Assembly: GCF_002797375.1 (NCBI RefSeq)
Contig: NZ_KZ454941.1
Coordinates: forward strand, 3,224,799 to 3,288,414
Length of the DNA stretch: 63,616 bases
Origin: Bacillus sp. FJAT-42315
GTDB lineage: Bacteria; Bacillota; Bacilli; Bacillales; Domibacillaceae
Direction: 5' to 3'
Both the position numbers and the translations under genes were made by a program. The notes beneath the pieces are model-generated. The model was not told where the DNA came from and ran no database searches. It saw only the letters and a list, made by a program, of their open reading frames with translations. This document shows, one piece after another, positions 1 to 9,840 of the stretch (positions are counted from its first letter, which is position 1; the number at the start of each line of letters is the position of its first letter).

Positions 1-204
1 GATCGTCTGACTGTGAAGAGGATACAAGCCTTTGAGTTCAGCTTGAAGGTTGCTTTTGTTAATCCACTTGCCGTGAATCCGGTAATAATACCGAGCTAGC
101 TGCACACAGTCATTCCAAATCGTTCCGCAGAGCCGACGTATGTGAAATAACTGTTGAAACGTGGACTGTGGCGCTGAAAAGCCCGTTTTCAACGTTAGAT
201 ACAT
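1..204 (-). CDS. tnpB: TnpB (OrfB) of an IS200/IS605-type element, N-terminal part
   Basis: This frame reads from an ATG at 204 to the window edge without a stop (68 codons), so only the N-terminus is present. The start has a strong ribosome site (AAAGGAGGGG) six bases upstream. The translation opens MYLTLKTGFSA and contains CVQLARYYYRIHGKW and LHSQTI, the pattern of the N-terminal region of TnpB-family RNA-guided nucleases carried by IS200/IS605 and IS1341-like elements. The RuvC catalytic residues and any guide-RNA end lie outside the window. The gene points away from the truncated AraC-type gene, and the sequence between the two looks like the element's left end. No TnpA is visible. Family assignment is from memory of conserved N-terminal motifs. 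Confidence 0.75.
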   Translation of the reverse strand, partial: MYLTLKTGFSAPQSTFQQLFHIRRLCGTIWNDCVQLARYYYRIHGKWINKSNLQAELKGLYPLHSQTI

Positions 205-411
205 GAGATCCCCTCCTTTGTCATCATTATAAAACGAATGTATGTTCCCATAAATGGTAAATGGAAATTTTCATCCTTTTTTCTTTCGACAAAGTTCGGC
301 CGGTCCTCAACGAAACGCTTTTCGGCTGTGCCGAACCGAGATTCATCCCCTCCCTACTCGCTGGACTGTGCCCTTCACGCTCCGTGAGGAAGAGGACTTC
401 TCTCGGATTAT
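205..411 (-). mobile_element. Putative left end of the IS200/IS605-type element
   Basis: This is the non-coding stretch between the truncated AraC-type gene and the tnpB start. It holds two short perfect hairpins, TTCGGC-TGT-GCCGAA at 321-335 and TCACG-CTC-CGTGA at 375-387, as expected for the subterminal hairpins of IS200/IS605 ends. On the minus strand the coding similarity of the AraC-type gene stops directly after TTTAAC (412-417), a plausible T-rich target flanking such a left end. The exact boundary is inferred, since the other end of the element is not in the window. Confidence 0.5.
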
Positions 412-1076
412 GTTAAACGATATTTTAATAAATATTCTGCTGGTCCCATACCTGCATGTCTTCTAAATACGTAAGAAAGTCGATTTCGATTCACGTGATT
501 TTGTTCTGCAAGCGCTGCTATTGTATGACTTTCATAATAGTATTCATGAATATAATTAGATACCCGTTCAAATAAAGTATGTGATTCACAGCTATTTTGC
601 CTATTAACACATAAAAAGACTTCATTCAGTACATCTCGAAACAGCATTTCGGTTTGAAACTTCGAAATACCACCTGGCTGATTATACACATGCCAAAGAC
701 GCAAAATTAATTCAATAAGACGAGGAGATTGTCCTGTTGATAATTCAAAATGCTGATGAGAAAAGCTCGACTCTTCTAGTTCGGAGTGACATATACGATA
801 TAAAACAAGAATGTATTCCCAGTTAGTTTTACCAAACGTTTTTTGAGCTAGTTTCATTTTTGCACCACCATGCACCACTTTTCCTGGCGAAAGGATATAC
901 GGCTTGCCATTAAATGAAAATTGCGTCTTACCTGTAAGCGGAAACACAAATCCAGGAAAAGAATCTGTATAGTCAGCGCTAGGCACACCTGGATCTTTAG
1001 CATATCGATATATTCCTTTCACTTGAAAAGGAATGTGTGCAAAATGCTCCGCCAACTGATTCACGTTGAATTTCAC
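408..1076 (-). pseudogene. AraC-family transcriptional regulator, C-terminus cut off by the insertion element
   Basis: The 222-residue frame has an N-terminal ligand-binding half and then the first part of an AraC-type DNA-binding domain from about residue 165 (HTIAALAEQNHVNRNRLSYVF, then GPAEYLLKYRL). Intact members carry a second helix-turn-helix of about 45 more residues. Here the frame ends one codon after the YRL motif, exactly where the tnpB element begins. It starts at a GTG with GAGGT seven bases upstream. The second DNA-binding helix is missing, so it is probably non-functional as a regulator. The target gene is unknown. Confidence 0.75.
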
Positions 1077-1258
1077 ATTGTATACCTCATTTCAATAATA
1101 GTTTGCAAACTTCTCTATACTAAGTTTTTTCTAATAAACTATTATATATCACTTATAGTGATAATGATTATTATTTTCATGTTGTTAATGGTTTATTTTT
1201 TGTTAACAGAACATGAACATACAATTAAGCTAGTTTAAAACGCAATTGGCTTAACTAG

Positions 1259-1310
1259 AATAGGGTGACCCCCAAAATCGTTAAAAAACGATTTTTAGGG
1301 TCACCCTATT
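1259..1310. terminator. Long, near-perfect bidirectional hairpin
   Basis: AATAGGGTGACCC at 1259-1271 is the exact reverse complement of GGGTCACCCTATT at 1298-1310. The pairing continues inward through AAAATCGTT and AACGATTTT around a three-base loop. It lies just past the stop of the DUF1456 gene and faces the region of the AraC-type promoter. It probably terminates the DUF1456 transcript. The unusually long stem (more than 20 bp) could also mark a small repeat element. Confidence 0.7.
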
Positions 1311-1343
1311 CGTTATTGGCTCTTTATCTTCACAAACGATTCC

Positions 1344-1877
1344 TTATCCTCTATACTTTACAGCTAGTCCCTTTAAGAAATTTCTTGCGTATCTATCACC
1401 GCACTCTTTATAATTTTTATGGCCTTCTTTTCTTAATAGAGCGCTTAATTCTCCTTTTGTTACGATGACTCCTACGTCTTCTAATATATCAAGCATATCT
1501 TCACTTGTTAATGATAGTGCTATCTTCAATTTTTTTAGAACGAGATTATTAACACTTCCATTACTCTTTAAAGATATTGCTTGTCTATCCGATTGCCCTG
1601 GTTTTGGATCTTGTTTTCCTCTTTTAAAAGTAATAAAACCATTCAAAAATGACTCTAACATCACATTATTGCATTTTATTTCGTAATCATTTTCAACTGC
1701 ATCACGATCATCGTCAAATTCATCATAGTAACTATTTTTTAATTTTGTCAGCATCTTTCGTACTTCTTCTTTTGTTACTTCAACGCCACCAAGTTTAAAT
1801 ATCTCCACCATATCTATATCTTTTATATCTAGAGCATATCTTACTCTAACTAATATATCATTATTGCTTATAGCCAT
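1344..1877 (-). CDS. DUF1456 (YehS-like) protein
   Basis: This 177-residue protein has two copies of the DUF1456 repeat. The first (residues about 4-90) has NNDILVRVRYALDI and the motif FLNGFITFKRGKQD. The second (about 107-175) has NLVLKKLKIALSLTSEDM, SALLRKEGHKNYKECGD and FLKGL. The arrangement and length match E. coli YehS and its Firmicute homologues, whose function is unknown. The first repeat carries an extra acidic insert (YYDEFDDDRD) not typical of the short family form. The start has TAGGAGGAC at a good distance. It appears to be transcribed alone and ends before the 1259-1310 hairpin. Confidence 0.85.
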   Translation of the reverse strand: MAISNNDILVRVRYALDIKDIDMVEIFKLGGVEVTKEEVRKMLTKLKNSYYDEFDDDRDAVENDYEIKCNNVMLESFLNGFITFKRGKQDPKPGQSDRQAISLKSNGSVNNLVLKKLKIALSLTSEDMLDILEDVGVIVTKGELSALLRKEGHKNYKECGDRYARNFLKGLAVKYRG

Positions 1878-1977
1878 TATTTGTCCTCCTAAAATGTTGG
1901 TTGTTTATCCAGCAGTAAAAGCGTATCCTTTAACATGCTTAATAACTTTTTGAAAGTTACATCATTTCCCTGTCCCA

Positions 1978-2940
1978 TTAACATTCTTCCCCAAAGTTAT
2001 CAAGCAACGCACGCACTTCATCAGTTGATTTCGTGTTCATCAATTGATTTCTTAATTCAGCCGCTCCAGGGAATCCTTTGACATAAATTTTGAAAAAGCG
2101 ATGAAGCCCTGTGATGGAACGTGGCAGTTCTTCCGCATATTGATCTTGAAGATCAAGCTGCAGTCTTAAAAGATCAAGGTATTCTTTACTGCTATGCTCT
2201 TTTGGCTCTTTCTCAAAAGCAAAAGGATTTTTAAAAATACCTCGCCCGATCATAACGCCATCAATACCATATTGTTCAGCAAGCTGTAGTCCAACTTGAC
2301 GGTCAGGAATGTCTCCATTGATTGTTAGTAGCGTATTTGGTGCGATACGGTCACGTAATTTTTTTATTTCCGGAATTAGCTCCCAATGCGCATCTACTTG
2401 GCTCATTTCCTCTCTTGTACGTAAATGAATAGAAAGGTTCGCAATATCTTGTTTTAAAATATGCGTTAGCCACCCCTCCCACTCATTTAACTCCTTATAG
2501 CCAAGTCGTGTTTTCACACTGACAGGCAGTTCACCCGCTTTTGCTGCTTGAATAAGTTCTGCCGCAACGTCTGGACGTAGAATAAGGCCACTACCTTTCC
2601 CTCTCGATGCCACATTCGGGACAGGGCAGCCCATATTAATATCGATGCCTTTAAACCCTAGCTCTGCCATGCCAATACTCATTTGACGGAAATATTCAGG
2701 ATTATCCCCCCAAATATGTGCCACCATTGGCTGTTCATCTTCTGTAAAGGTCAAACGGCCACGCACACTTTTGATCCCATCTGGATGACAATAACTATCC
2801 GAGTTTGTAAACTCTGTGAAAAATACATCCGGTCGACCGGCTTCACTTACTACGTGACGAAAAACAACATCTGTCACATCTTCCATCGGTGCAAGTACAA
2901 AAAATGGTCGTGGTAAATCACGCCAAAAATTATCTATCAT
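1978..2940 (-). CDS. dus: tRNA-dihydrouridine synthase
   Basis: This FMN-dependent enzyme reduces uridine in tRNA D-loops. The 320-residue protein is a TIM barrel. The FMN-binding segment is LAPMEDVTD (about 15-24), the catalytic cysteine sits in INMGCP (Cys105), and VKTRLGY and INGDI follow at the usual spacings, with DGVMIGRG near the phosphate-binding site. The start at 2940 gives the N-terminus [13 protein letters not shown]. An in-frame GTG lies seven codons further upstream. Neither start has an ideal ribosome site. The variant with PDVFFTEF is the DusC-like form common in low-GC Gram-positives. The exact tRNA position modified cannot be told from the sequence. Confidence 0.9.
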   Translation of the reverse strand: MIDNFWRDLPRPFFVLAPMEDVTDVVFRHVVSEAGRPDVFFTEFTNSDSYCHPDGIKSVRGRLTFTEDEQPMVAHIWGDNPEYFRQMSIGMAELGFKGIDINMGCPVPNVASRGKGSGLILRPDVAAELIQAAKAGELPVSVKTRLGYKELNEWEGWLTHILKQDIANLSIHLRTREEMSQVDAHWELIPEIKKLRDRIAPNTLLTINGDIPDRQVGLQLAEQYGIDGVMIGRGIFKNPFAFEKEPKEHSSKEYLDLLRLQLDLQDQYAEELPRSITGLHRFFKIYVKGFPGAAELRNQLMNTKSTDEVRALLDNFGEEC

Positions 2941-3065
2941 TTCAAATTCAAATCCTCTCACTATGGATACAACTTCAAACTCTCAGTCAAAAAATATAAA
3001 ACCAAATGTTCCACTTCTTTTACACTTATATCATGCTTAATAACTTATATCAAATCATCTTCTAA

Positions 3066-3272
3066 ATGCCTGGCAAAAGAGCCATCGTTTACACACTTGC
3101 CATCGTCGCTGCACTGATGATCAAAGTCGTCGGCTACTACTTCGCTGAAGTGATCCTTTACGGCAACTGGATTCAGCCATTCGGCTCCATCCCAGGAAAC
3201 GTCATGCAAGTCGTCATTGCTGGGATCATCGTTTTACCACTGGCGGGACGATTAAAGGAGATTATTAAATAG
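3066..3272 (+). pseudogene. C-terminal fragment of an ECF-transporter substrate-binding (S) component
   Basis: The 68 residues form hydrophobic segments. The core KVVGYYFAEVIL, then GSIPGNVMQVVIAG and a final LPLAGRLKEII, resemble the last helices of ECF S components (the GY-FAE and SIPGN patterns are typical). Intact members have about 180-200 residues. There is no ribosome site, a stop codon lies directly before the ATG, and no transporter ATPase or other helices are present nearby. It is best read as a remnant left by deletion. Its GC content is higher than the AT-rich sequence just upstream. Confidence 0.6.
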
Positions 3273-3292
3273 GAGACGGCTCCCTCGTCCCA

Positions 3293-3345
3293 CTGAAATA
3301 GAAAAGGACTTCCCACAAAAAATGGGAAGTCCTCTTTTATTTCAG
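3293..3345. terminator. Bidirectional Rho-independent terminator
   Basis: CTGAAATAGAAAAGGACTTC at 3293-3312 pairs with GAAGTCCTCTTTTATTTCAG at 3326-3345, with CCCA and TGGG closing the stem around CAAAAAA. It abuts the stop codon of mqo and so ends the mqo transcript. It could also stop the relic on the other strand. Confidence 0.85.
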
Positions 3346-4878
3346 TTATGATAATACGCCTTCGCCTTCTGTTTGTGACGGCGAGTGTTGACTTAAACCG
3401 AGCGCCTGCTCTGTTGAAGTATGAATTTTGTCAATCAGTTCTGGGTTTTCTAGTAGTGATACGCCATAAGAAGGGATCATCTCTTTAATTTTCGGCTCCC
3501 ACTCTTTCATGCGATCAGGGAAGCATTTTTTGATGACCTCAAGCATGACGGAAACAGCGGTAGAAGCACCAGGTGAAGCTCCGAGCAAGGCTGCAATCGA
3601 GCCGTCAGCCGAGCTAACTACTTCCGTACCAAATTGAAGCGTTCCTTTACCGCCCGCTTCCGTATCTTTAATCACTTGTACACGTTGGCCCGCTACGACA
3701 ATATCCCAATCTTCACTCTCAGCGTTCGGGATAAATTCACGCAACTCTTCCATACGCTGTTCTTTCGATAACATCAGCTGTTGGATCAAGTATTTTGTCA
3801 ACGCCATCTCTTTTACTCCTGCCGCCAATAACGTCGTAATATTATGCGGTTTGACAGAAGAGATTAAATCCATGTTTGAACCTGTTTTTAAAAACTTAGG
3901 TGAGAAGCCAGCGAACGGCCCAAATAGCAATGATTTTTTGTTGTCGATATAGCGTGTATCAAGATGCGGAACAGACATTGGCGGTGCACCAACTGCAGCT
4001 TTTCCGTATACTTTTGCATGATGTTGCTCAACCACTTCTTGATTTTTACATACTAAGAATAATCCGCTGATCGGGAATCCACCAATATGTTTCCCTTCAG
4101 GAATACCCGTTTGCTGTAGCAACTGCAAGCTTCCTCCACCAGCTCCAAGGAAGACAAATTTCGCCCTATGGTATGTCATTTTACAACCAACAAGATCATG
4201 CACCTTTAATGACCATGAGCCGTCGCTATTGCGTTTAATGCTTTCAACACTATGTTTATATTCGACATCGACATTTTGAGTTTGTAGCTGCTCAAATAAC
4301 ATACGTGTTAAAGCACCGAAGTTAACATCCGTTCCTGAGTCGATTTTCGTTGCTGCAATGCGATCACTTTCTAAACGATCTTGCATAATAAGCGGAATCC
4401 ATTTCTTCAATGTTTCCGGTTCGTCAGAGAATTCCATCCCTTTGAATAAAGGATTGTTCGCCATTGCTTCAAAACGTTTCTTTAAAAACTTTACATTGTC
4501 TTCCCCTTGTACCATACTGATATGAGGTAGCGGCATAATAAAGTCTTGTGGATTATTGATCAACTTGTTATTCACAAGATGAGACCAAAACTGCATTGAA
4601 ACTTGGAACTGCTCATTTACTTTAATCGCTTTCTTAATATCGATAGATCCGTCTGGCTTTTCAGAAGTATAGTTCAGCTCGCACAGTGCAGCATGCCCCG
4701 TTCCTGCATTATTCCATTCATTAGAGCTTTCTTCCCCTGCTTTTTCGAGCTTCTCAAACGCTGTAATTTTCCAATCTGGCACTAATTCTTTCAGAAGCGT
4801 TCCCAACGTGGCACTCATGATTCCAGCACCTATTAAGATAACATCTGACTTTTCTTCTCTGTTGCTCATCTTACCCAT
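3346..4878 (-). CDS. mqo: Malate:quinone oxidoreductase
   Basis: This membrane-associated FAD enzyme oxidises malate to oxaloacetate and passes electrons to the quinone pool. The 510-residue protein begins with a Rossmann-type FAD fold ([17 protein letters not shown], residues about 14-30), followed by [20 protein letters not shown] and [10 protein letters not shown], which are characteristic of Mqo. Near the C-terminus, [20 protein letters not shown] and LGASPGAST are also family signatures. Length is close to the usual 490-510. GAGGGG lies seven bases before the ATG at 4878. An alternative ATG three codons downstream cannot be excluded. The gene is monocistronic, with a long AT-rich upstream region and a terminator directly at its stop. 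Confidence 0.95.
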   Translation of the reverse strand: MGKMSNREEKSDVILIGAGIMSATLGTLLKELVPDWKITAFEKLEKAGEESSNEWNNAGTGHAALCELNYTSEKPDGSIDIKKAIKVNEQFQVSMQFWSHLVNNKLINNPQDFIMPLPHISMVQGEDNVKFLKKRFEAMANNPLFKGMEFSDEPETLKKWIPLIMQDRLESDRIAATKIDSGTDVNFGALTRMLFEQLQTQNVDVEYKHSVESIKRNSDGSWSLKVHDLVGCKMTYHRAKFVFLGAGGGSLQLLQQTGIPEGKHIGGFPISGLFLVCKNQEVVEQHHAKVYGKAAVGAPPMSVPHLDTRYIDNKKSLLFGPFAGFSPKFLKTGSNMDLISSVKPHNITTLLAAGVKEMALTKYLIQQLMLSKEQRMEELREFIPNAESEDWDIVVAGQRVQVIKDTEAGGKGTLQFGTEVVSSADGSIAALLGASPGASTAVSVMLEVIKKCFPDRMKEWEPKIKEMIPSYGVSLLENPELIDKIHTSTEQALGLSQHSPSQTEGEGVLS

Positions 4879-4989
4879 CCTTATCCCCTCAGATTTGCAG
4901 AAAGGATATAGGCGCTCCTATTTAAACGTCACAGCAAGTCAGGGCGCCCTCTAGTCAAACACCTTTTCCGCATCAATTGTAACTTAATT

Positions 4990-5050
4990 GTAGTATATCA
5001 TTAATTAATTATAGTATAGCATTATTACTTATAGTATAGCATTATTGTTG
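4990..5050. repeat. Three imperfect 20-bp direct repeats upstream of mqo
   Basis: The sequence ATAGTATAGCATTATT occurs at 5011-5026 and again at 5031-5046. A related TAGTATATCATTAATT lies at 4991-5006. The spacing of 20 bp places the repeats on nearly the same helix face. They lie about 110-170 bp upstream of the mqo start. They may be regulatory sites or part of an AT-rich promoter region; no binding protein can be named. Confidence 0.45.
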
Positions 5051-5450
5051 ATACATTAAAACATCACCATTATAAGTTATTTAACAACTGATGGAAAGAG
5101 CGACTCTACCCCCCATACGCTAAACAAAGCGCTCTGCCCTGCTTCCTGTAAGGATTGACGCCTTATTTTGTCGCTATTTATCGCAATTATCCGTAAAATT
5201 AATAGTAAATTTTTATTGATATTTGTTTATTAATTTCTGATCAATCGACATTTTTTATATTTAATTTTCAATTGTAGGATAGTTTGATGATTACACAAAT
5301 GAAATACCTCAAGCAACTGAAACAGCCGCTTGGGATATTTTCCTTATTATTTAACGCACTTCCCTTGTATATTTAACAAGTCTGTGGATACACAGAAGTT
5401 ACCTCGTCACTCGCTGGCGGCTTTGAATTGCTATGTTATTCTCAGATGAA
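5051..5450. other. AT-rich gap without a recognised gene
   Basis: No convincing open frame with a ribosome site is seen on either strand here. A weak stem (CCTCAAGC at about 5308-5315 with GCTTGGG at about 5328-5334) is present. Together with the permease fragment beside it, the stretch looks like the scar of lost genes. Confidence 0.5.
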
Positions 5451-5622
5451 TTATTCCCACTTGAAAAATTTGATAGACAATCCTATACAAATTACTGCGA
5501 CAATACCCATTATTATAATTGGAAGTAAAACACTATCTATTTCCATTCCAAGAGAGGCTGCTTTTATCAGCTTAATGCCTTGTGTCAGTGGCAAAATATC
5601 AGCTATTCTTTGAAGTCCCTCT
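5451..5622 (-). pseudogene. C-terminal remnant of an ABC-2-type permease
   Basis: The minus strand reads MPEGLQRIADILPLTQGIKL followed by a hydrophobic helix and the end SIKFFKWE, with a stop at 5451. The pattern LP-TQGIKLIKAASLG and a terminal membrane helix ending in a charged, aromatic tail are typical of the last part of ABC-2 permeases. Intact members have 230-380 residues; fewer than 60 codons remain. No ribosome site or ATPase gene accompanies it. It lies downstream of the VanY-like gene, and may be what is left of another transporter. Confidence 0.55.
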
Positions 5623-5804
5623 GGCATCACCTCTATACTATCATCGTAACATCCATTAAAAGTCTGGTGTTATAATGGAGGGTTAGATCATACTCCAAAA
5701 ATATAGAGAAGATGAGATGAACTTTTACAAAAAAGAAGAGCCAATAACTGTCATATATTCATTAACGTTTCCTGTTTGCACTTCGAACAGAATAGTGGGG
5801 AATT

Positions 5805-6485
5805 TCAATCCAATCCATCTATATATTCCTCAAGACAAACCTTTTGCGTATACATCTCTCTTGCAGCATCTTTCCCGACATATCGGTAATGCCATGGCTC
5901 ATAAACCGTGCCTGTAATATCTGTTTTATCAGGCGGATAGCGTAAAATAAAACCATAGTGGTATGCGTTTTGGGCAAGCCAATCATAAACTTCGTCGTTC
6001 GTTGATTTAGATTGATCAGCGTTTATATCCACAGCAAGTCCTAATTGATGCTCGCTTGTATCCGGTAACGCAACTGCTTCTTTCGCCAACTTACGGGATT
6101 CTGCTTTTGAATATCCCTCCGCTCGATATGCTTCTATCTTTTGAGCAAAAAGTGTTTGCTGCTTCTCATGTGTCCTGAATCCAGCTCCTACTACTGGATA
6201 TACGCCATCTTTTCTGGCATTATCAAACATATCTTGTAGATCGGGATATATTCGGGAATCAACGCGCTCACCATTTGATAAAACAGTTAATTCTATATTG
6301 TAATCATCAGGGATGTAAATATCTCGATTTACCAATATTAAGTTCCACCCATTCTCTAATCCAGCCACCTGATGAAATGCCGGAAAAAATCCTTTTACCC
6401 CCAAATAGCTGCCCATCAATAGAGAAGCGATAAGCATCCATATAGTAATCTTTTTTATACTGAGAGAACTTTCTAAGTTTTTCAT
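5805..6485 (-). CDS. VanY-like D-alanyl-D-alanine carboxypeptidase
   Basis: The protein (226 residues) is predicted to trim the terminal D-alanine from peptidoglycan stems outside the membrane. An N-terminal signal anchor (about residues 10-32, KKITIWMLIASLLMGSYLG) precedes a peptidase M15B domain. The zinc site is visible as SEHQLGLAVDIN (His and Asp ligands) and EPWHYRYVG (catalytic region and third ligand). The start at 6485 is chosen because AAGGAG lies eight bases upstream; the frame remains open further upstream into the permease gene but without a better site. It follows the permease gene by 77 bp in a module with a two-component system, which suggests a response to cell-wall-active compounds. 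Family function is known; the physiological role is inferred. Confidence 0.88.
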   Translation of the reverse strand: MKNLESSLSIKKITIWMLIASLLMGSYLGVKGFFPAFHQVAGLENGWNLILVNRDIYIPDDYNIELTVLSNGERVDSRIYPDLQDMFDNARKDGVYPVVGAGFRTHEKQQTLFAQKIEAYRAEGYSKAESRKLAKEAVALPDTSEHQLGLAVDINADQSKSTNDEVYDWLAQNAYHYGFILRYPPDKTDITGTVYEPWHYRYVGKDAAREMYTQKVCLEEYIDGLD

Positions 6486-6562
6486 AGTTTCACTCTCCTT
6501 ACTTGCCAAGACCAAGGTTTCAAGTATCAAAGGCTTGCCCATCATACTACACTCATAAAATT

Positions 6563-9058
6563 TTATAACCAATCAGTCCTTAGACGTTCTACAACACTTT
6601 GTCTACCTGTAAAGCGATAGGCAGCATATGGAACTAAAGAACCTAGCATAAATAATAGCGGGAAGATGATTACCAGTGGCCAGAAAGTAAATTTGAAGTT
6701 TAAAAACCAAATCTGATCACATAATGGACGCACGATCAATAGTGAACTTCCAACGCTTAACAAGACGGAAATTACCGCAGTAAATGTGGCATAATAGCAT
6801 CCCTCTAGGCATAGCATTGCGACAAGCTGCTTTCTAGTCATGCCGATGCTTTGCAGTATGGCCAGTTCTCTGCGACGAATCAAGATACTGGTTAACATGG
6901 TATTGATAAAATTCAAAATACCGATGATTCCAATAATGAATGCAATCGTGCCGCCAACCAATACAATGGTATTCTTAATATCCGTAACACCGGCTAAAGT
7001 AGTGAGTTTGGATTTATAACTCATTGCTGGCTCAACACTGTTCGTATACTGTTTTAGAAACTGCTCCATATCAGTTTCTTTATCTTGCGTAACATCAAAT
7101 ACATAGCTCATGGCATAAGTATTGCCGGTCAATTCTTTATAAACATCACCCGGAAGAAAGAAGCAGGAATCGACCCAGTCATAAGTATTTGCCTCGTTTG
7201 CGATGACATGGCCAAGTACAGTTACTTCATGAATATTACCGTTATAATTCAATTCGACTTTATCCCCAATACTATGATTCATACTGCCCATATCCATATG
7301 ACCGCGGGAATCTACCCAGACACCTTCTAGAATGTACTTCCCTGTTGCAAGTTTCTCTTTATCTATTTCACCATCCACTAATTTGAGACGCGAAAACGGA
7401 AATTCATCCATACCATATATATGTGTGGAAAATGAACCGTCCTGCTGTTGATTGATTGTCTGCTTCGTAGTTTCGCTTATGTATGTCGCTTTACTGCCGT
7501 ATTGGCGATCACCTGTTTTAAATCCATCCTGTTTTTCTACAGCGCTGATAAAACTTTCGCTAAGCGCACTTTCTGCATTGATTTGGTATTGGAAAAATAA
7601 ATTGGCCTGACCGATACTAAAATCAGAAACACTGGCATTTTTAAGAGCATTCTCTGCATCCACGCTCTGCGAGAAATTGAAAACCGTATTGGTTAGTACA
7701 ATGCTAAGCGAAAGACTTAGAATCACTAGAACAGTACGTTTTTTATTTCTCCAAAGATTGGCCCATGCCATCCTTTTTTGAGGGGTTCCATCCTTTGTCT
7801 TTTTCTTCTTTTTCTTACCACTGCTTAAATCGGCATCCGTATAACGAACAGCTTCGATTGGGGATACTTTTGCCGCCATTTTTGCTGGCTTTCGGGTGCT
7901 AATAAACACAGTAATTAGTGTGAATGCGGCAGCCACTACAAAAATAAGAGGGTTAGGTGATACAATTACCGCGTTCCCTTCGAAACTGGATTGCGCCAGC
8001 AGCGTCGGTAGCAGTGCCTTCCCCACAAAAAAGCCGCCACAAAGCCCTAATGGAATACCAATCAACGAAAGTATCCACGCCTGTCGGCAAATGATCGCGT
8101 AAAGTTGCCGTCCCGTAGTGCCGATCGTTTTCAGCAGTCCATAAAAGTGCATATCGCGCAAAACGGAAATCTGAAAAATATTATAGATAATCAGATAGCC
8201 TGTGAATATAAATAACAGCAAGGCACAAGAAAGTGCGACGATCGTTCCAGCTCCTGTTGTTGTCTGCTTCGACAAATACAGAGGGTTAATTCCTGCATTT
8301 ATATAGTTGGGTTCGTTCGTATCCATCGAAAATCCGCTGTCTACCACTACCTTCTCCAAGTCTTTTTCAATGTTTTGCGTGCCTGCAAACTTTATAATTC
8401 CAGAGATGGTTCCGGTTTCTGCCCGGTCCTGACGGTAGGTGCTTTTCAATTCATCCAAATGAGCTTTCACATAAGCCTGGGAGGCAAGAATCGTACCAGT
8501 CTGCACACCAGGATAACTCTTCCACCAACCGGCAAGCACGAAATCACGTGTAACTTTTTTATTGTGAACAGTGAAGTCTAATTTGATATGAGCGCCCAGT
8601 TTTTGTGGAACACCAAGCATCTCTAATGTCGTCGTATCCGTGATTATCTCGTTTTCTGCTTGCGGCTTATGCCCACTCGTCGGCTCAACAAACGCATATT
8701 TCAACCCAAGATCATCGTAATACCAAAATTCTGTATGCCGCTTGATAAGGGAGTCATTATCCACGCTGTCGGCAAGTTTACGAGAATAAGCGATTTCAGT
8801 TATCAAAGGATGACTGCTTATCGTGCGATATTCTGATTCGGTCATATAATTAATACGTGCGTGTCCTTCACCGCCGGACAGAATCATATCGGCACGCTGC
8901 ATACTATTCACCATACCGGACCCCATGGTCAACAGGCTGGTGAATAAAAACGCAGTTAGGGCAATTGCAATTATAGCGATGATGTTACGCGTTCTGGCAG
9001 CATGAAAGCTTTTGACCGCCAATTTTCGGATTATTTTTCTATTTCCTACTCGAATCAT
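6563..9058 (-). CDS. FtsX-type ABC transporter permease
   Basis: This 831-residue membrane protein has an N-terminal helix (about 25-47), a large extracytoplasmic region, and a three-helix FtsX domain at about 265-395. It then has a second helix near 440-460, another external domain and a last FtsX domain at about 700-820 (FINTMLTSILIRRRELAIL-QSIGMT). This duplicated layout is that of MacB/BceB-like transporters that sense, export or detach antimicrobial compounds. The cytoplasmic stretch SSGKKKKKKTK lies between the halves. Its ATG overlaps the stop of the ATPase gene (ATGA), indicating translational coupling. Substrate is unknown. The neighbouring kinase, regulator and VanY-like peptidase point to cell-envelope antibiotics or peptides. 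Confidence 0.88.
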   Translation of the reverse strand: MIRVGNRKIIRKLAVKSFHAARTRNIIAIIAIALTAFLFTSLLTMGSGMVNSMQRADMILSGGEGHARINYMTESEYRTISSHPLITEIAYSRKLADSVDNDSLIKRHTEFWYYDDLGLKYAFVEPTSGHKPQAENEIITDTTTLEMLGVPQKLGAHIKLDFTVHNKKVTRDFVLAGWWKSYPGVQTGTILASQAYVKAHLDELKSTYRQDRAETGTISGIIKFAGTQNIEKDLEKVVVDSGFSMDTNEPNYINAGINPLYLSKQTTTGAGTIVALSCALLLFIFTGYLIIYNIFQISVLRDMHFYGLLKTIGTTGRQLYAIICRQAWILSLIGIPLGLCGGFFVGKALLPTLLAQSSFEGNAVIVSPNPLIFVVAAAFTLITVFISTRKPAKMAAKVSPIEAVRYTDADLSSGKKKKKKTKDGTPQKRMAWANLWRNKKRTVLVILSLSLSIVLTNTVFNFSQSVDAENALKNASVSDFSIGQANLFFQYQINAESALSESFISAVEKQDGFKTGDRQYGSKATYISETTKQTINQQQDGSFSTHIYGMDEFPFSRLKLVDGEIDKEKLATGKYILEGVWVDSRGHMDMGSMNHSIGDKVELNYNGNIHEVTVLGHVIANEANTYDWVDSCFFLPGDVYKELTGNTYAMSYVFDVTQDKETDMEQFLKQYTNSVEPAMSYKSKLTTLAGVTDIKNTIVLVGGTIAFIIGIIGILNFINTMLTSILIRRRELAILQSIGMTRKQLVAMLCLEGCYYATFTAVISVLLSVGSSLLIVRPLCDQIWFLNFKFTFWPLVIIFPLLFMLGSLVPYAAYRFTGRQSVVERLRTDWL

Positions 9059-9732
9059 ATCGCATCACCACCTAAAATTTTCCCATCCTCAATGCGGATA
9101 ATACTGTCTGCAAGCTGGGCGAGTTCTTCATTATGAGTAATCATGACAATAGTCTGATTGAACCTTTCCCCAGTCACCTTTAGAAGTCCGATCACATCTT
9201 GACTAGTCTTGCTATCTAGACTACCTGTCGGCTCATCAGCCAGTACAATAGCGGGCTTTGTGGCTAATGCTCTCGCAATGGCAACTCGTTGTTGCTGTCC
9301 GCCAGAAAGCTGGTTTGGCAGGTTTGTCAGCTTGCTTTCAAGTCCAAGCGTCTGGATGATCTGCTCTATATAGTTTTTATCCGGTTTATTACCATCTAAC
9401 TGGATGGGCAGAACAATGTTTTCATAGACATTCAGCATAGGCATAAGGTTCAAACCTTGGAATATAAAACCGATTTTACGACGGCGGAAAATGGTCAATT
9501 CTTCTTCTTTCAGTGCAAAAAGTTCCTTGTCATCTATCGTCACGCTGCCACTAGTTGGACGGTCAAGACCGCCAAGCATGTGAAGAAGAGTAGATTTCCC
9601 ACTGCCCGATGTACCGACTACAGCAACAAATTCTCCTCTATCCACTGTCAGGCTCACGTTGTCGAGCGCATGAACGGCCGTTGGACCACTTCCATAAATT
9701 TTTTTTAATTGCTTTGCTTCTAATATAGTCAT
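9055..9732 (-). CDS. ABC transporter ATP-binding protein
   Basis: This is the ATPase partner of the permease that overlaps its 3' end. The 225-residue protein has all motifs: Walker [10 protein letters not shown] (about 39-47), Q-loop [10 protein letters not shown], signature [14 protein letters not shown], Walker [10 protein letters not shown] and the H-loop MITHN. It belongs to the LolD/MacB group. The start at 9732 has GGAGGAAG at the right distance. An ATG 11 codons upstream has no good ribosome site. It is the third gene of the regulator-kinase-ATPase-permease set. Confidence 0.93.
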   Translation of the reverse strand: MTILEAKQLKKIYGSGPTAVHALDNVSLTVDRGEFVAVVGTSGSGKSTLLHMLGGLDRPTSGSVTIDDKELFALKEEELTIFRRRKIGFIFQGLNLMPMLNVYENIVLPIQLDGNKPDKNYIEQIIQTLGLESKLTNLPNQLSGGQQQRVAIARALATKPAIVLADEPTGSLDSKTSQDVIGLLKVTGERFNQTIVMITHNEELAQLADSIIRIEDGKILGGDAI

Positions 9733-9840
9733 GATAGCTTCCTCCATAAGAAAAATCTGTATCACATTTTTACGTGATACAGACAGAATAACAAAACAAT
9801 CTTTCTACATTCTTTCAGGATTCTAACAGTTTTGAAAGAT

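Noticed and set aside
5717-5917. A 66-codon plus-strand gene
   Set aside because: It overlaps the 3' end of the VanY-like gene, has no good ribosome site and no recognisable motif.
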